Assembly: GCF_964204645.1 (NCBI RefSeq)
Contig: NC_134027.1
Coordinates: 27,640,485-27,704,484 of the forward strand
DNA: 64,000 nt
Reading direction: 5' to 3'
DNA from: Tubulanus polymorphus
Lineage: Eukaryota; Nemertea; Palaeonemertea; Tubulaniformes; Tubulanidae
The position numbers and the translations under genes are program-made. The notes under the pieces were generated by a model. It searched no databases, was not told where the DNA came from, and was given only the letters and a program-made list of their open reading frames with translations. Below are positions 42,901 to 54,150 of the stretch, piece by piece (position 1 is the first letter of the stretch; each line of letters begins with the position of its first letter).

Positions 42901-44923
42901 CAGTGTCAGTTAGGGGGGGGCACCAGAACCGTAAACATACAGTGTCAGTTAGGGGGGAGCACCAGAACCGTAACTATACAGTGTCAGTTAGGGGGGAGCA
43001 CCAGAACCGTAAACATACAGTGTCAGTTAGGGGGGGGGCACCAGAACCGTAAACATACAGTGTCAGTTAGGGGGGAGCACCAGAACCGTAAACATACAGT
43101 GTCAGTTAGGGGGGAGCACCAGAACCGTAAACATACAGTGTCAGTTAGGGGGGGGGGCACCAGAACCGTAAACATACAGTGTCAGTTAGGGGGGAGCACC
43201 AGATCCGTAAACATACAGTGTCAGTTAGGGGGGAGCACCAGAACCGTAAACATACAGTGTCAGTTAGGGGGAGCACCAGAACCGTAAACATACAGTGTCA
43301 GTTAGGGGGGAGCACCAGAACCGTAAACATTACAGTGTCAGTTAGGGGGGAGCACAAGAACCGTAAACATACAGTGTCAGTTAGGGGGAGCACCAGAACC
43401 GTAAACATACAGTGTCAGTTAGGGGGGGAGCACCAGAACCGTAAACATTACAGTGTCAGTTAGGGGGGAGCACAAGAACCGTAAACATACAGTGTCAGTT
43501 AGGGGGGAGCACCAGAACCGTAAACATACAGTGTCAGTTAGGGGGGAGCACCAGAACCGTAAACATACAGTGTCAGTTAGGGGGGGAGCACCAGAACCGT
43601 AAACATACAGTGTCAGTTAGGGGGGAGCACCAGAACCGTAAACATACAGTGTCAGTTAGGGGGGAGCACCAGAACCGTAAACATACAGTGTCAGTTAGGG
43701 GGAGCACCAGAACCGTAAACATACAGTGTCAGTTAGGGGGGAGCACCAGAACCGTAAACATACAGTGTCAGTTAGGGGGGAGCACCAGAACCGTAAACAT
43801 ACAGTGTCAGTTAGGGGGAGCACCAGAACCGTAAACATACAGTGTCAGTTAGGGGGGGAGCACCAGATCCGTAAACATACAGTGTCAGTTAGGGGCGAGC
43901 ACCAGAACCGTAAACATACAGTGTCAGTTAGGGGGGAGCACCAGAACCGTAAACATACAGTGTCAGTTAGGGGGAGCACCAGAACCGTAAACATACAGTG
44001 TCAGTTAGGGGGAGCACCACAAGGATGTACAGTTTATCCATTTTACAACCTGGACGGAACAGTTGTTTGTACAGTGGCTTATATTCAAAACCTGTCCAAG
44101 CTACCATTGGGTTCTTACAACTTTAGACCAGTCTAAGATCATTTTACTTCTATAACCAATCTAACTACTTAAGACCAGGCTGAGCTCATCTAGCCTCTAT
44201 AACCAGTTATAACCTGTTATTAAACATTAAGTGTGATGACGGTGCAACTGGGCTCAGAACGAGATCGTTAAACATGATCTCATCAACTCGTTCAATGTAA
44301 CGGCGAGTGTGAGGGTGGATGAGTAACTGGGTCGCGTGGTGGATGAAGAGGGTGGATGAGTAACTGGGTCGCGTGGTGGATGAAGAGGGTGGATGAGTAA
44401 CTGGGTCGCGTGATGGATGAAGAGGGTGGATGAGTAACTGGGTCGGTGGATGAAGAGGGTGGATGAGTAACTGGGTCGGTGGATGAAGAGGGTGGATGAG
44501 TAACTGGGTCGCGCGGTGGATGAAGAGGGTGGATGAGTAACTGGGTCGCGTGGTGGATGAAGAGGGTGGATGAGTAACTGGGTCGGTGGATGAAGAGGGT
44601 GGATGAGTAACTGGGTCGCGCGGTGGATGAAGAGGGTGGATGAGTCGGTGGATGAACTCGGTTAAAGGTTCTCTCATCATACGCGTGTCTGGTGAATGTT
44701 ATATCAATTCTCCGCCAATCAACACCAGCAGAAAATCATCTTCAATATCTTCATAAAAAACACTTGTTCATATTCACTGCGCGGTAGCTTGAACGAGTCA
44801 CGTGGCTAAACACACGAGAACAGAAACGACAAATTACTGTTTTACTAAAAACACTTGGTGTTTTCCGATGTCGAGAGACTCTGGCTGTTCGTTTTTCTGC
44901 TGTTTAGTTGTCATGGGAGTATT

Positions 44924-44954
<31 letters not shown>

Positions 44955-47900
44955 GGGAGAGGTGAGAGAAGAGAAAAAAGAGAGGAGAGGGTTATTGACT
45001 AAGTCTTGTCTATTCCGCTCTAGACAAATTGTCTACACCTAATTTGCTCGACACTGATTCGTTCTATTCGTGTCACCGGCGCGTGTTTTCTGTTGTTAAT
45101 CTCTACAGGAAATGACAGTCACGAATTCCTTGTTTATCACCATCAGAAACAGAAATAAAAACCTCAACTTTATTTCTATCCACAATTAAAAAAAAAACAA
45201 CAGAAGAATAATTTACAAATCGCTTGATAGAATCAAACCCCATATTCAAATATAAACAGATTGAATTCATAACCAAGTTATATAGATATAATCTAAATAC
45301 ATTATTTATATTTCGAACATATATTTAAAAGCATAAAAACAAAATATGAAAAAAAGGAGATGCATTTATCAAAAATTAAAACCATACATTAGGACACACG
45401 CCGTATTGGTTGCATCATTTCATGTTGTTAGATTGGTTCTAATCTATAAAGGTTATTTAAGATAAAATTTGAAATTTGAAATGTAAGCTTATCATCACTG
45501 GGTCTCGACTTGTCTTTATCTATGCTATATCCACGGACGCTGAACTTATCATCTCAACGAATGTCCCGGTACAAAAAGAGAGAGCGCGCTGTACAGAGAG
45601 AAAACCAGTAGATGTGAAATCAGATCAGTGAAGCATCAGTAATGGTTTTGATGAGAGTACGGATGAGTGGACTGTACACAGGAACTGCCTCTCTTTTCAT
45701 CGATAGAAAACAGACCGTTAAATAGTGTCTACCCAGTTCATTGTTGATCAACTACAAGTAAAAAGCTCGCCACAATATTCCCAACAGTTCTTAGAACTCG
45801 ACTGAAAAAATAATAATCGAGCGGAAAGGCATCTTCATACCAAATATTAAAAATAACACTAATGCCAGCCTCGAACACCCAGGATATCCAGCATCACTAG
45901 ACCACTGAGCTGGAGTTTGTCTGGTCAGTAGACTGCTGAACAGTTCTTGTTTCAGATCTTTTCAATAGGAAAAGGATCTTCAGGGCAAAACTAGAAGTAA
46001 CTCTACCTATAGGAAAAATTTGGTGCTCGCCTGACATTTGAGCTAACCCTAACCCTAGCTCGTAACCCTAACCCTAATAGGACTCGAACCTGTCACCTCG
46101 AGCATGCCAGTCGAGCATGCTAACCACTAGACCATAGACCAGTAGTGATCTACAGAGTTTGTAAGTTTGTCTGGTTAGTGTGGTGACTGGTGACCAGTCA
46201 GGTCAGTTGACTACCCGTACCGGCTTCTCTGATTTCAACATCAATCTCCTCAGGGTTATTTTCAGAGGCAGTTTTTAATTCGAACATTTTTTCCATCATT
46301 AAAGGCATTTTTCAAACATGAATATTTAAGAGGCTCGGGTGAATTTATAGCGACTTTATCAGATATTTTGTCTCTGATTTTAATGAATAAAATGCAAACT
46401 ATGAAGATTCACGACGGAATTAATGAATGTTTGAACACGTGACTGTAAAACACTCTGAAACACAGTTTGTTTATTTTGAACACAGTATAAAAATTGCTTG
46501 CTTTCCTGATAGATTGTGAGACTATAAGCCAAGCTTATTGGTTGCTTACCTGATAGATTGTGAGACTATAAGCCAAGCTGATTGGTTGTAGAATATGAAT
46601 CCGGTAATCTTACTGTCGTTGTATAGATTGGGTGATTGACGCGCGCGCACACATTGTATCATACCCCAAATCAGAAAACATAATTCACCTGAAACAAATA
46701 TCATACGTATAGTACTGGGTCTGTAACATTTAGCACACTCCCTGAGAGTCCGCACACTCCCCGAGGGTTCACACACTCCCCGAGGGCTCGCACACTCCCC
46801 AAGGGTTCGCACACTCCCTAAGCGTTCGCACACTCCCCGAGGGTTCACACACTCCCCGAGGGCTCGCACACTCCCCAAGGGTTCGCACACTCCCTAAGCG
46901 TTCGCACACTCCCTGAGGGCTCGCACACTCCCTGAGGGCTCGCACGCTCTCCAAGGGTTCGCACACTCCCTAAGGGTTCGCACACTCCCTGAGGGCTCGC
47001 ACGCTCTCCAAGGGTTCGCACACTCCCTAAGGGTTCGCACACTCCCTGAGGGCTCGCACACTCCCTGAGGGCTCGCACGCTCTCCACTAAGTTCCGTGGA
47101 CCTCCCTTTACACGTATTAATGATTACAATTTCTCTCAATTGCTTCAAGTGTCAAATCTCATCTGCATTTAATCGCTATTTCTCCATATCTGATTATCTC
47201 TTTGATTATAAATCAATAACCTAGCATCGGTAACGGAGGAGGCGGCTGCGGGAAGCGAGTATGTCATCAGTACCATACTGGCTGTTGTATATACTGTACA
47301 TACAGCGCAGGAGGGAGGGAGAGGGAGAGGGAGAGGGAGAGGGAGGGGGAGGAGGGGGAGGGGAGGGGGAGGGAGAGTATCACCTCATGCACCACACGTA
47401 TATGTAATACGATTATATGATATTTTTTCACTGATGAATGATCGAATGAATAAAAGCTGCTGCTGCTGATGATGATAATGATGATGATGATGAAGATGAT
47501 GATGATGATGAAATAAATTTCGTGACCGTCGCTTCTTTCAGTAACGTGGATAAAAACATTCGATTCTGTACCGCAAATAACCGCTGTTGAGCTGTTGAGC
47601 TGGTGATCACCGGCTCACCAGTTATAGATGAATTTTATATGTGCAAAAAATCAGCGCGGAATGGAAAATAAATCACCACACGTTTATCCCGGCTGAATTA
47701 ATCCGTCACGGAAATTGAGAAGCAGGGGTCACATTTACAAAATTATCACAAAAAACTGACATCAGAAAAAACCGTTTTTTCATCATCGAATTTTTTCCAT
47801 TGAACGGAATAGAAAGAGTGCGCGCGCAATATGAACTGCATTAGCGGCTGCTACTTAAATTAATGGTATACCTCTACGGGGGGGGGGGAGGGCGCAGGGG

Positions 47901-48244
47901 GCGTTAGTGTCGCATCTCTATTCAGTTTAGCTGCACTAACATTTTCGAGTTTTTATTTTGTAAAGATAACGTTCGACATAAATTGTCAACTCGTGCAGAT
48001 CATAAATGCGAGTGATTAGTCTTGAACTGAGGGAGTTGTGTGAGATCTGTGGGAGGTCGGGGAGTGGAGGGAGTGAGGGAGGGGAAGGGGCGGGAGGGAG
48101 GGGGAGGGGGCGGGGTTTTGTTTCACCGAATGATCGCTATTATTACTGTATTTCACACATTCTAAAGACCGCACGATTTTACGATTTTTACTTTGTGAAT
48201 CGTGACCGATCGCGACATATACACCCGTTACAAACATGTTCTTC

Positions 48245-48285
<41 letters not shown>

Positions 48286-50618
48286 CTTTCCTCTCCCTCT
48301 CCTGACTCTCACTCTCCCAATCCCTCTCCCTCTCCCGCTCCTGGCTCCCCCTCTCCCACTCCCTCTCCCTCTTCCTCTCCCACTCCCTCTCCCTCTCTCT
48401 CTCCCTGTCCCTGGCCCTCTCCCTCTTTCCTCTCCCCCTCCCTCTCCCTCTCCCTCTCTCTCTCCCTCTCCCTCTCCCTCTCCTGGCTCTCCCTCTCCCT
48501 CTCCTGGCTCTCCCTCTCCTGGCTCTCCCTCTCCTGGCTCTCCCTCTCCTAGCTCTCCCTCTCCTGGCTCTCCCTCTCCCTCTCCCCTCTCTCTCTCTCC
48601 CTCTCCCTCTCCCTCTCCCTCTTTCCGCTCCCTCTCCTTCTCAAACTCTCGGAAACCAAATTACCATACTTTTTTCTACCGTACGTCAATAATGCGACAC
48701 ACGTTACCGGGGTAACAGGGGAACCGTCAGTAAAAACGTAATTACATTGGAGAATGGAGAGAAGGAGGGCGAGAGAAGGGGTGAGAGAAGGGGGAGAGGG
48801 GAGGCCTGAATTAAAGTGTGAACTGTCTATAAGCTGCAGTAAACTAACTTCAATTCTACAAATTCCACTCAAGATTGCCAATCACCGGCCGCTGCTACTG
48901 CTGCTGCTACTGCTGCTGCTACTGCTGGTGCTCAGATCAGTGCGAGTGACGCCGCGATTATTAATTGCTCTAATTAAAGTTTCACTCACTAATTGCGTTC
49001 CATTTCTCGAGTCGCTGTGGTATGTGGCTACTCTCCACTCGCTGTGGTATGTGGCGACTCTCCACTCGCTGTGGTATGTGGCTACTCTCCACTCGCTGTG
49101 GTATGTGGCGACTCTCCACTCGCTGTGGTATGTGGCGACTCTCCACTCGCTGTGGTATGTGGCGACTCTCCACTCGCTGTGGTATGTGGCGACTCTCCAC
49201 TCGCTGTGGTATGTGGCGACTCTCCACTCGCTGTGGTATGTGAATTGATATTGATTTGAATCGAAGTGACCACTCTAAATCTACGTAACTCACTCGTACG
49301 ATACTGGGTTCACGGGTTCGAATCCTCCCGGTAATTCATCGGAATATAAAACAGGCGTGGATCCAGGGGGCAGCACCCACCCCCTTGAAGAACTTCCTTC
49401 CGTACGATTTTCAGTTTTTCATTGCTACACGTTGGTTAAAGTTACAACATCTAACGAACAATGAAAGCAGCTCGAGTCTTTAACTAATTTATGAGGGGCA
49501 ATTAAATGAATTAGACAATCATTGCTTACCGATAGCTCCTGCGAACTGCCACCAGGTGTCGCTACACATTGACGTCATCATTCCTCGATTGTTTTTACGC
49601 TGTATGACTGGTACCGATTTAGTCACTGCCCACACGAGTAAATACACGAATACAACTGCTAGTAATACTGCTTGTATTTTGTAAAGGGCGGAATTTTTCA
49701 TACGGTAAACTCGAGCTTTCACGACCTGCATGATCACCGCAACTCTACAAATATAGAAAATACAAATCATGTAGAAAACGTTGCACCAGCTTAACAGTTC
49801 TGGGTCCAGCTTAACAGTTCTGGATCCAGCTTAACAGTTCTGGATCCAGCTTAACAGTTCTGGATCCAGCTGAACAGTTCTGGATCCAGCTGAACAGTTC
49901 TGGATCCAGCCGATGAAGTGTAATAGGTGTCTCATTACACTTCCCTGATCCAGCTAATCAGTTCTGCATCCAGTTTCACAGTTGCGCTCCTCGCTCTCAG
50001 ACGGTTGGTGGCTTCTATATTGTGTCTGTCCCCCAAGGGGGAGTAGGGCGGGGGACGATTGACCGATGGTTTTTTCTTGATCTTTCTTATAGCTTTTTGC
50101 AAAGATAAAAGCTTTTCGTTCACGGATATTTGGATCTTCAAAGAGAAGAAAAGCAATATTCTATACCGGCGGCGGCGGTGGCGGCGGTGGCGGCGGTGGC
50201 GGCGGTGGCGGCGGTGGCGGCGGTGGCGCTGTTACATGTATACGACATGTAGTATAACGACTGATCATAGTTTCACATCCGCTAATATTAGTTACACCTG
50301 TAATAATAACAATCCGGTTTTTGTTGTCATAGTCCCAAACAGCTGCTGCTGCTGCTTCTGCTGCTGCTGCTGCGACGTCTTCAAGAGAATATCGATTACT
50401 ACTGATATCAATTCGAACAGCATTTAGAAATGGAAATTATCATTTACATCAATCCCGACAATAATCAAATATATCTACGTCTAGACTTTGTTATTAATAG
50501 ATCCTTAACCGAGAAACCGAACAATTCCCTCAGGGGAAATTAATAATTTCTGACAAAACCCAAACAGCTTGGAGAGAGAGTAAGAGAAGGGAGGACGGAG
50601 AGAGGAGAGGGAGAGGAG

Positions 50619-50685
<67 letters not shown>

Positions 50686-53600
50686 CTTTTTTCTGAACCT
50701 ACCTCCAAATTTTTAGAGCCAGTGGTCCATAAGTGAGAGTAAATCCGAGTAAATGGAAGCTCGGTCTCATCATGCACGTGACATTATTAGCGGTCAAAAA
50801 CGATACAATTCCCTACAAAATATAAACAATGCAACTATATCTAATACTAGTAGTATTGGGTGAGGAGGGAGAGACGGTATAGCCCCCAGTGGCGATATGG
50901 AGCGAGGTGCGAGGCATTCTCCCGACGAGAGACCTGAAGGAATCATCACGCACTGCCCCCCCCTCATGGTATGAATGATTCTGAATCGCGTGACGAATGA
51001 ACTAAAAACAAGTCGAAACGAAATAGAAATAATTGAGAGAAATTTAGCGTGAAAATTGCCGGTAAATTGCTCTGTAGTTTCATAGCGCGTTATAAACCGC
51101 AGTCTACAGATTTCGGAGCAATTTTCAAAGCGAGAAAAACCATTTTCTTCCATTAAAATTGCGTATCAGAAAATAATGCGGTTTTTCTATCAATCGTCAC
51201 GGTCTGCACGCGTCATCATAGAAACAGTGGTCGGTATCTGGGAGAGGGCTGTGAGTCCGGTAGGTCAGTGGAGGTAAGCCGAGCGGGCTCTGTGGACCAC
51301 AACAGTGATGGACTAGGTGGTCCGGAGGGTATAGGCTATAGAGGACGGGACTAGGTGGTCCGAAGAGTGGGCTAGGACGTGGTCCACTGAACACGCAGTG
51401 ATGGGCTAGGTGGTCAGAAGAGTGGGCTATGACGTGGTCCACTAAACACACTCATTTGGCTTCACAAATCTCCAATAACTCAATGTATATTTACATTACG
51501 TGTCACGCTGACTACAACACGTTCACACAGTTCATTACCGGAGACTTTATCGGTAAATATAATCCGAGAAACACGTCTTTTATTTGAATAAGAGTCGTTT
51601 ATAGTATCAATCTACATCAGGGTGGCTCCGGGGAGGAGGAGGGGAGGAGGGGGCAGCGGAATAAAGCAACGAATCATTCAGAAATATCTCATTAAACCGA
51701 GACATGTCTACAGGGAAATAAAACCAGTCCATTTCTATTGATTAAAACATGAATTTTACATATGTCATAAATTCCCAGTGTGATTGTGAAATATTCAACC
51801 CGCTTATTTTCCCAACGCGCAATAAGTTAAATACAATACGAGCCTCTTTCTGTCGTCTTCTGATTGTAAAAACAGGAATGTTTGCGGCACTTAATGAATT
51901 ACTAGAACGAACCGTACCTCGGAATACAATATCAAACATCCGAACAATGTGACGTACAGTAGACCTGGACTTGATGCGCGAAAAATCTATAAAGAAAAAT
52001 CCATTCAATTTTATACATTTTCAAGCAATAAAACGTTTCATCTTAAAGCGATGCATTATAAATTCTAATCGTATCAAAATTAGGTTGACTGATATTCGGG
52101 TCAAGAAAAAGGTTCCTCAAAAAGAAAAAACGTGAAGAAGAAAAAATAGATTTATAAAAATCTTTTTATTTTAGATGAATTTCTTCACGTAAAGAATTTC
52201 AATCGATTTAAGAAAAAGATTTTCAGTGAAAACATTTAGAGATATCGCGTGGCCTCCTCTGGTAATTCTGAACCTTGCTGATAAACAAATATCGCACATA
52301 GTGTCATCAATCAATAACATCATCAGTTACACCAGTTTCAATTTATATTCTAACTCTCTGAATCGGAGGATATTGAGTCGAATTTAAACTCTCTCAATCT
52401 GCGGAATTTGAGCTGAGTTTAAACTCCCTGAATCGGAGGAGATTGAACTGAGTTTAAACTCACTGAATCAGAGGAAATTGAACTGAGTTTAAACTCACTG
52501 AATCAGAGGAGATTGAACTGAGTTTAAACTCACTGAATCAGAGGAGATTGAACTGAGTTTAAACTCCCTGAATCAGAGGAGATCGAACTGAGTTTAAACT
52601 CCCTGAATCAGAGGAGATTGAACTGAGTTTAAACTCCCTGAATCAGAGGAGATTGAACTGAGTTTAAACTCCCTGAATCGGAGGAAATTGAGCTGAGTTT
52701 AAACTCTCTCAATCTGCAGAATCTGAGCTGAGTTTAAACTCTTTCAATCTGCAGAATCTGAGCAGGGTTTTCTTTTATTCGTTTTAATTTTTTCTTTTTG
52801 AAGAATGGACGGAATTTTCAATTTTTTCTCGAACGAGTAACAAACAGCAGACGGTGCATCATTAATCAAACAAAGCATTTTTACTACAACATTCACTTAC
52901 AACTTGTAGAAAATTCCTACACTACTATTAGACTCACAGCTGTATAAAATAGAGTGAATATTAGACAGCTATATACCGGTAGCCTGTCTATAGTCTATAG
53001 AGTGAATATTAGACAGCTATATACCGGTAGCCTGTCTATAGTCTATAGAGTGAATATTAGACAGCTATATACCGGTAGCCTGTCTATAGTCTATAGAGTG
53101 AATATTAGACAGCTATATACCGGTAGCCTGTCTATAGTCTATAGAGTGAATATTAGACAGCTATATACCGGTAGCCTGTCTATAGTCTATAGAGTGAATA
53201 TTAGACAGCTATATACCGGTAGCCTGTCTATAGTCTATAGAGTGAATATTAGACAGCTATATACCGGTAGCCTGTCTATAGTCTATAGAGTGAATATTAG
53301 ACAGCTATATACCGGTAGCCTGTCTATAGTCTATAGAGTGAATATTAGACAGCTATATACCGGTAGCCTGTCTATAGTCTATAGAGTGAAGATTTTAGAA
53401 TTTCATTGAGATATTGAACTGATTTATTTGTGACGATATTTTGTTTCCCGTTTATCACGGATCCACAGTCAAATGTTGTTTAGTATTTCCCGATATTTTA
53501 TCAGAATTAAATTCTAAATTGCAGCTATCAACTCGAGCATCGTTCGATAGATAGATAGATGAGAATTGAAAATTTAAATCATTTCAAACATGAGGAGATG

Positions 53601-54150
53601 CTTTTTTAAATATGTTACAGTTCGCAGTTTAAACTCATATGTGTTAAATGGTAATCAATGATAAACTCATCTCATTTCCGCTCATCCGTTAGAAATCAAT
53701 TCCCTATCATCGCGGTCTCAGCTGATAAACCAACCGACAATCAGCAGCCTGCTCGACCGACAATCAGCAGCCTGCTCGACCGACAATCAGCAGCCTGCTC
53801 GACCGACAATCAGCAGCCTGCTCGACCGACAATCAGCAGCCTGCTCGACCGACAATCAGCAGCCTGCTCGACCGACAATCAGCAGCCTGCTAGACCGACA
53901 ATCAGCAGCCTGCTCGACCGACAATCAGCAGCCTGCTTATTCTGAATCAGATATTATACCGGTTCTATTCACTGCGTCTTCAACAACAAAAATGATCTCA
54001 ACAAGAAAATTAATGAATAAATCAATTTATTACCTTATTTTTTCTGAATCGTAAAGTAAATATGCAGACTATGAATACAGCTATCATACAGCATCCAGTA
54101 ATCGACAACAGCACCACCTGGAGGGTACTCAAATCTGATGACGTCATAGG
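36212..54150 (-). CDS. GPR158/GPR179-like class C orphan receptor (7TM and cytoplasmic part; 5' exons not found)
   Basis: Exons in transcript order: about 54150-54034, 50812-50703, 49744-49530, 46688-46550, 39062-38957, 38769-38554, 37120-36212. All junctions from the second exon on are phase-consistent. The first holds a probable TM1 ending LRFRKNK. The second has [15 protein letters not shown] (TM3). The third has a basic loop, TM4 ([14 protein letters not shown]) and the conserved MCSDTWWQF before TM5. The fourth is TM5/TM6 ([17 protein letters not shown] and later). The fifth is TM7 ([16 protein letters not shown]). Then come a 72-residue cytoplasmic exon and a 302-residue last exon starting with a coiled coil ([12 protein letters not shown]) and continuing into Gly- and Ser/Pro-rich sequence. 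In vertebrates this family couples to RGS7-Gbeta5, and GPR158 senses glycine. A short exon for the start of TM2 and the whole ectodomain were not located. Confidence 0.84.
38118..38345. repeat. ~30-bp AGCCCTAAAGCCCTGGGCCC array
   Basis: About seven variable units, preceded by a short ATC tract (38096-38112), in the intron before the last exon of the GPR158-like gene. The stretch 38460-38515 carries CAGTTCCGCAGTTCTATAG.., another relic of the CAGTTCCACAGTT family. Confidence 0.92.
39305..39485. mobile_element. Tc1/mariner- or pogo-type MITE, 177 bp, TA duplication
   Basis: CAGTCACGCCCCGATATACC at the left is mirrored by GGTATATTCGGGGGCTGACTG at the right, with TA on each side. No coding capacity. 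It is intronic in the GPR158-like gene. Confidence 0.85.
39867..39948. repeat. GAGAGA/GGGGAGAG tract
   Basis: Impure GA-rich microsatellite. Confidence 0.94.
40297..40572. repeat. CAGCAGCACCAGCAGCCACAG-type array
   Basis: Variable CACCAGCAG/CACCACCGC units open in several frames on both strands (Ala/Pro-rich on plus, Gly/Ala-rich on minus). The openness in both directions is a property of the repeat, not coding evidence. Confidence 0.9.
40674..44018. repeat. 3.3-kb minisatellite, 39-41 bp unit, ~84 copies, variable G-tract
   Basis: Unit CACCAGAACCGTAAACATAC plus AGTGTCAGTTA followed by a G-run of 4-9 and AG. The main variants are GATCCG for GAACCG, G-run length, and rare point changes (ACTATACAG, ACAAGAAC). 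Length differences come almost only from the G-run. It lies in the intron between the TM6 and TM7 exons of the GPR158-like gene. Confidence 0.98.
44305..44660. repeat. GGGTGGATGAGTAACTGGGTC array, 27-38 bp units, ~10 copies
   Basis: Units differ by presence of the GCGTGGT segment before GGATGAAGA. Confidence 0.94.
44661..46040. other. Intronic gene-free stretch with degenerate tRNA-like segment
   Basis: Contains a GA tract (44925-44995) and AT-rich sequence. On the minus strand, about 45918-45868 reads AGCTCAGTGGTCTAGTGATG then GTGTTCGAGGC, resembling a decayed tRNA or SINE head. No exon is recognised. Confidence 0.4.
46041..46205 (-). mobile_element. tRNA-derived SINE, second copy
   Basis: The minus strand from about 46140 down to 46076 carries GGTCTAGTGGTTAGCATG (A-box-like) and GGTTCGAGTCC (B box), followed by TAGGGTTAGGGTTACGAGC. 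The outer GTGACTGGTGACCAGTCAGG is shared with the copy at 21581-21927. Confidence 0.75.
46497..46586. repeat. ~45-bp tandem duplication of a GPR158-like exon end and donor
   Basis: On the minus strand the exon ends CTATCAG|GTAAGC at 46550. The copied segment downstream ends CTATCAG|GAAAGC, so its donor GT is lost. Confidence 0.9.
46735..47090. repeat. 21-bp CGCACACTCCCTGAGGGCT array, ~17 copies
   Basis: Variants are CCGAGGGTT, CTAAGCGTT and CACGCTCTCCAAGGGTT. It lies ~45 bases upstream (transcript sense) of the acceptor at 46689. Confidence 0.95.
47310..47375. repeat. GGGAGA/GGGGGA tract
   Basis: Purine-rich microsatellite. A GAT trinucleotide tract follows at 47458-47516. Confidence 0.92.
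48240..48632. repeat. CCCTGT/CCCTCT hexamer array with CTCCTGGCTC units
   Basis: Same composition as the array at 5776-6100. It is pyrimidine-rich on the plus strand and purine-rich in the sense of the surrounding minus-strand gene. Confidence 0.95.
49013..49242. repeat. 27-bp TCGCTGTGGTATGTGGCGAC array, ~8.5 copies
   Basis: Nearly perfect except for GCTAC/GCGAC alternation in the first copies. Open frames in all directions are artefacts. Confidence 0.96.
49795..49945. repeat. 21-bp CAGCTTAACAGTTCTGGATC array plus GAAGTGTAAT hairpin
   Basis: Six units of the CAGTTCTGGATCCAG family are followed at about 49915-49945 by GAAGTGTAAT..ATTACACTTC, the same hairpin arm as at 17126-17158. Confidence 0.9.
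50168..50230. repeat. CGGCGGTGG tract
   Basis: GGCGGT units in an intron of the GPR158-like gene. A CTG tract follows near 50342-50373. Confidence 0.94.
50620..50683. repeat. (GA)n microsatellite
   Basis: About 28 pure GA units ending ~20 bases from the donor of exon 50703-50812. Confidence 0.96.
51230..51450. repeat. GTGGTCCGAAGAGTGGGCTA irregular repeats
   Basis: About four diverged copies of GACTAGGTGGTCCG and GACGTGGTCCACT blocks. No coding signal. Confidence 0.75.
51451..52354. other. Intronic gene-free stretch
   Basis: AT-rich with short purine runs. It was read on the minus strand for the missing TM2 exon of the GPR158-like gene and none was recognised. Confidence 0.4.
52355..52762. 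repeat. 35-bp GAGTTTAAACTCCCTGAATC array, ~11 copies
   Basis: Each unit contains the palindrome GAGTTTAAACTC followed by CCTGAATCAGAGGAGATTGAACT. Confidence 0.95.
52952..53392. repeat. 48-bp minisatellite, 9 nearly identical copies
   Basis: Unit GTGAATATTAGACAGCTATA then TACCGGTAGCCTGTCTATAG then TCTATAGA. Copies are identical to the eye, implying very recent expansion or homogenisation. Confidence 0.97.
53735..53940. repeat. 23-bp ACCGACAATCAGCAGCCTGC array, ~9 copies
   Basis: Near-identical units with a single CTAGACC variant. Confidence 0.96.

Noticed and set aside
40674-44018. CRISPR array
   Set aside because: There are no unique spacers. Units are contiguous minisatellite copies in an animal intron.
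40815-44136. Many [13 protein letters not shown]-type repeat ORFs
   Set aside because: They shift frame with every change in G-run length, so no stable protein is encoded.
48982-49293. ORFs in four frames across a 27-bp array
   Set aside because: All are repeat artefacts.
49290-49345. tRNA gene suggested by GGGTTCGAATCC
   Set aside because: Only a T-arm-like word is present. No A box or acceptor stem pairing was found.
51742-52008. 88-residue minus-strand ORF as the missing TM2 exon
   Set aside because: It is basic rather than hydrophobic and has no suitable splice phase.
52870-52945. Minus-strand segment between TACAG and GTAAGT as the missing TM2 exon
   Set aside because: It has good splice-like edges but an in-frame stop in the required phase.
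52954-53409. 151-residue ORF with 16-residue repeats
   Set aside because: The 48-bp unit is a multiple of three, so it stays open by chance. No flanking coding signal.
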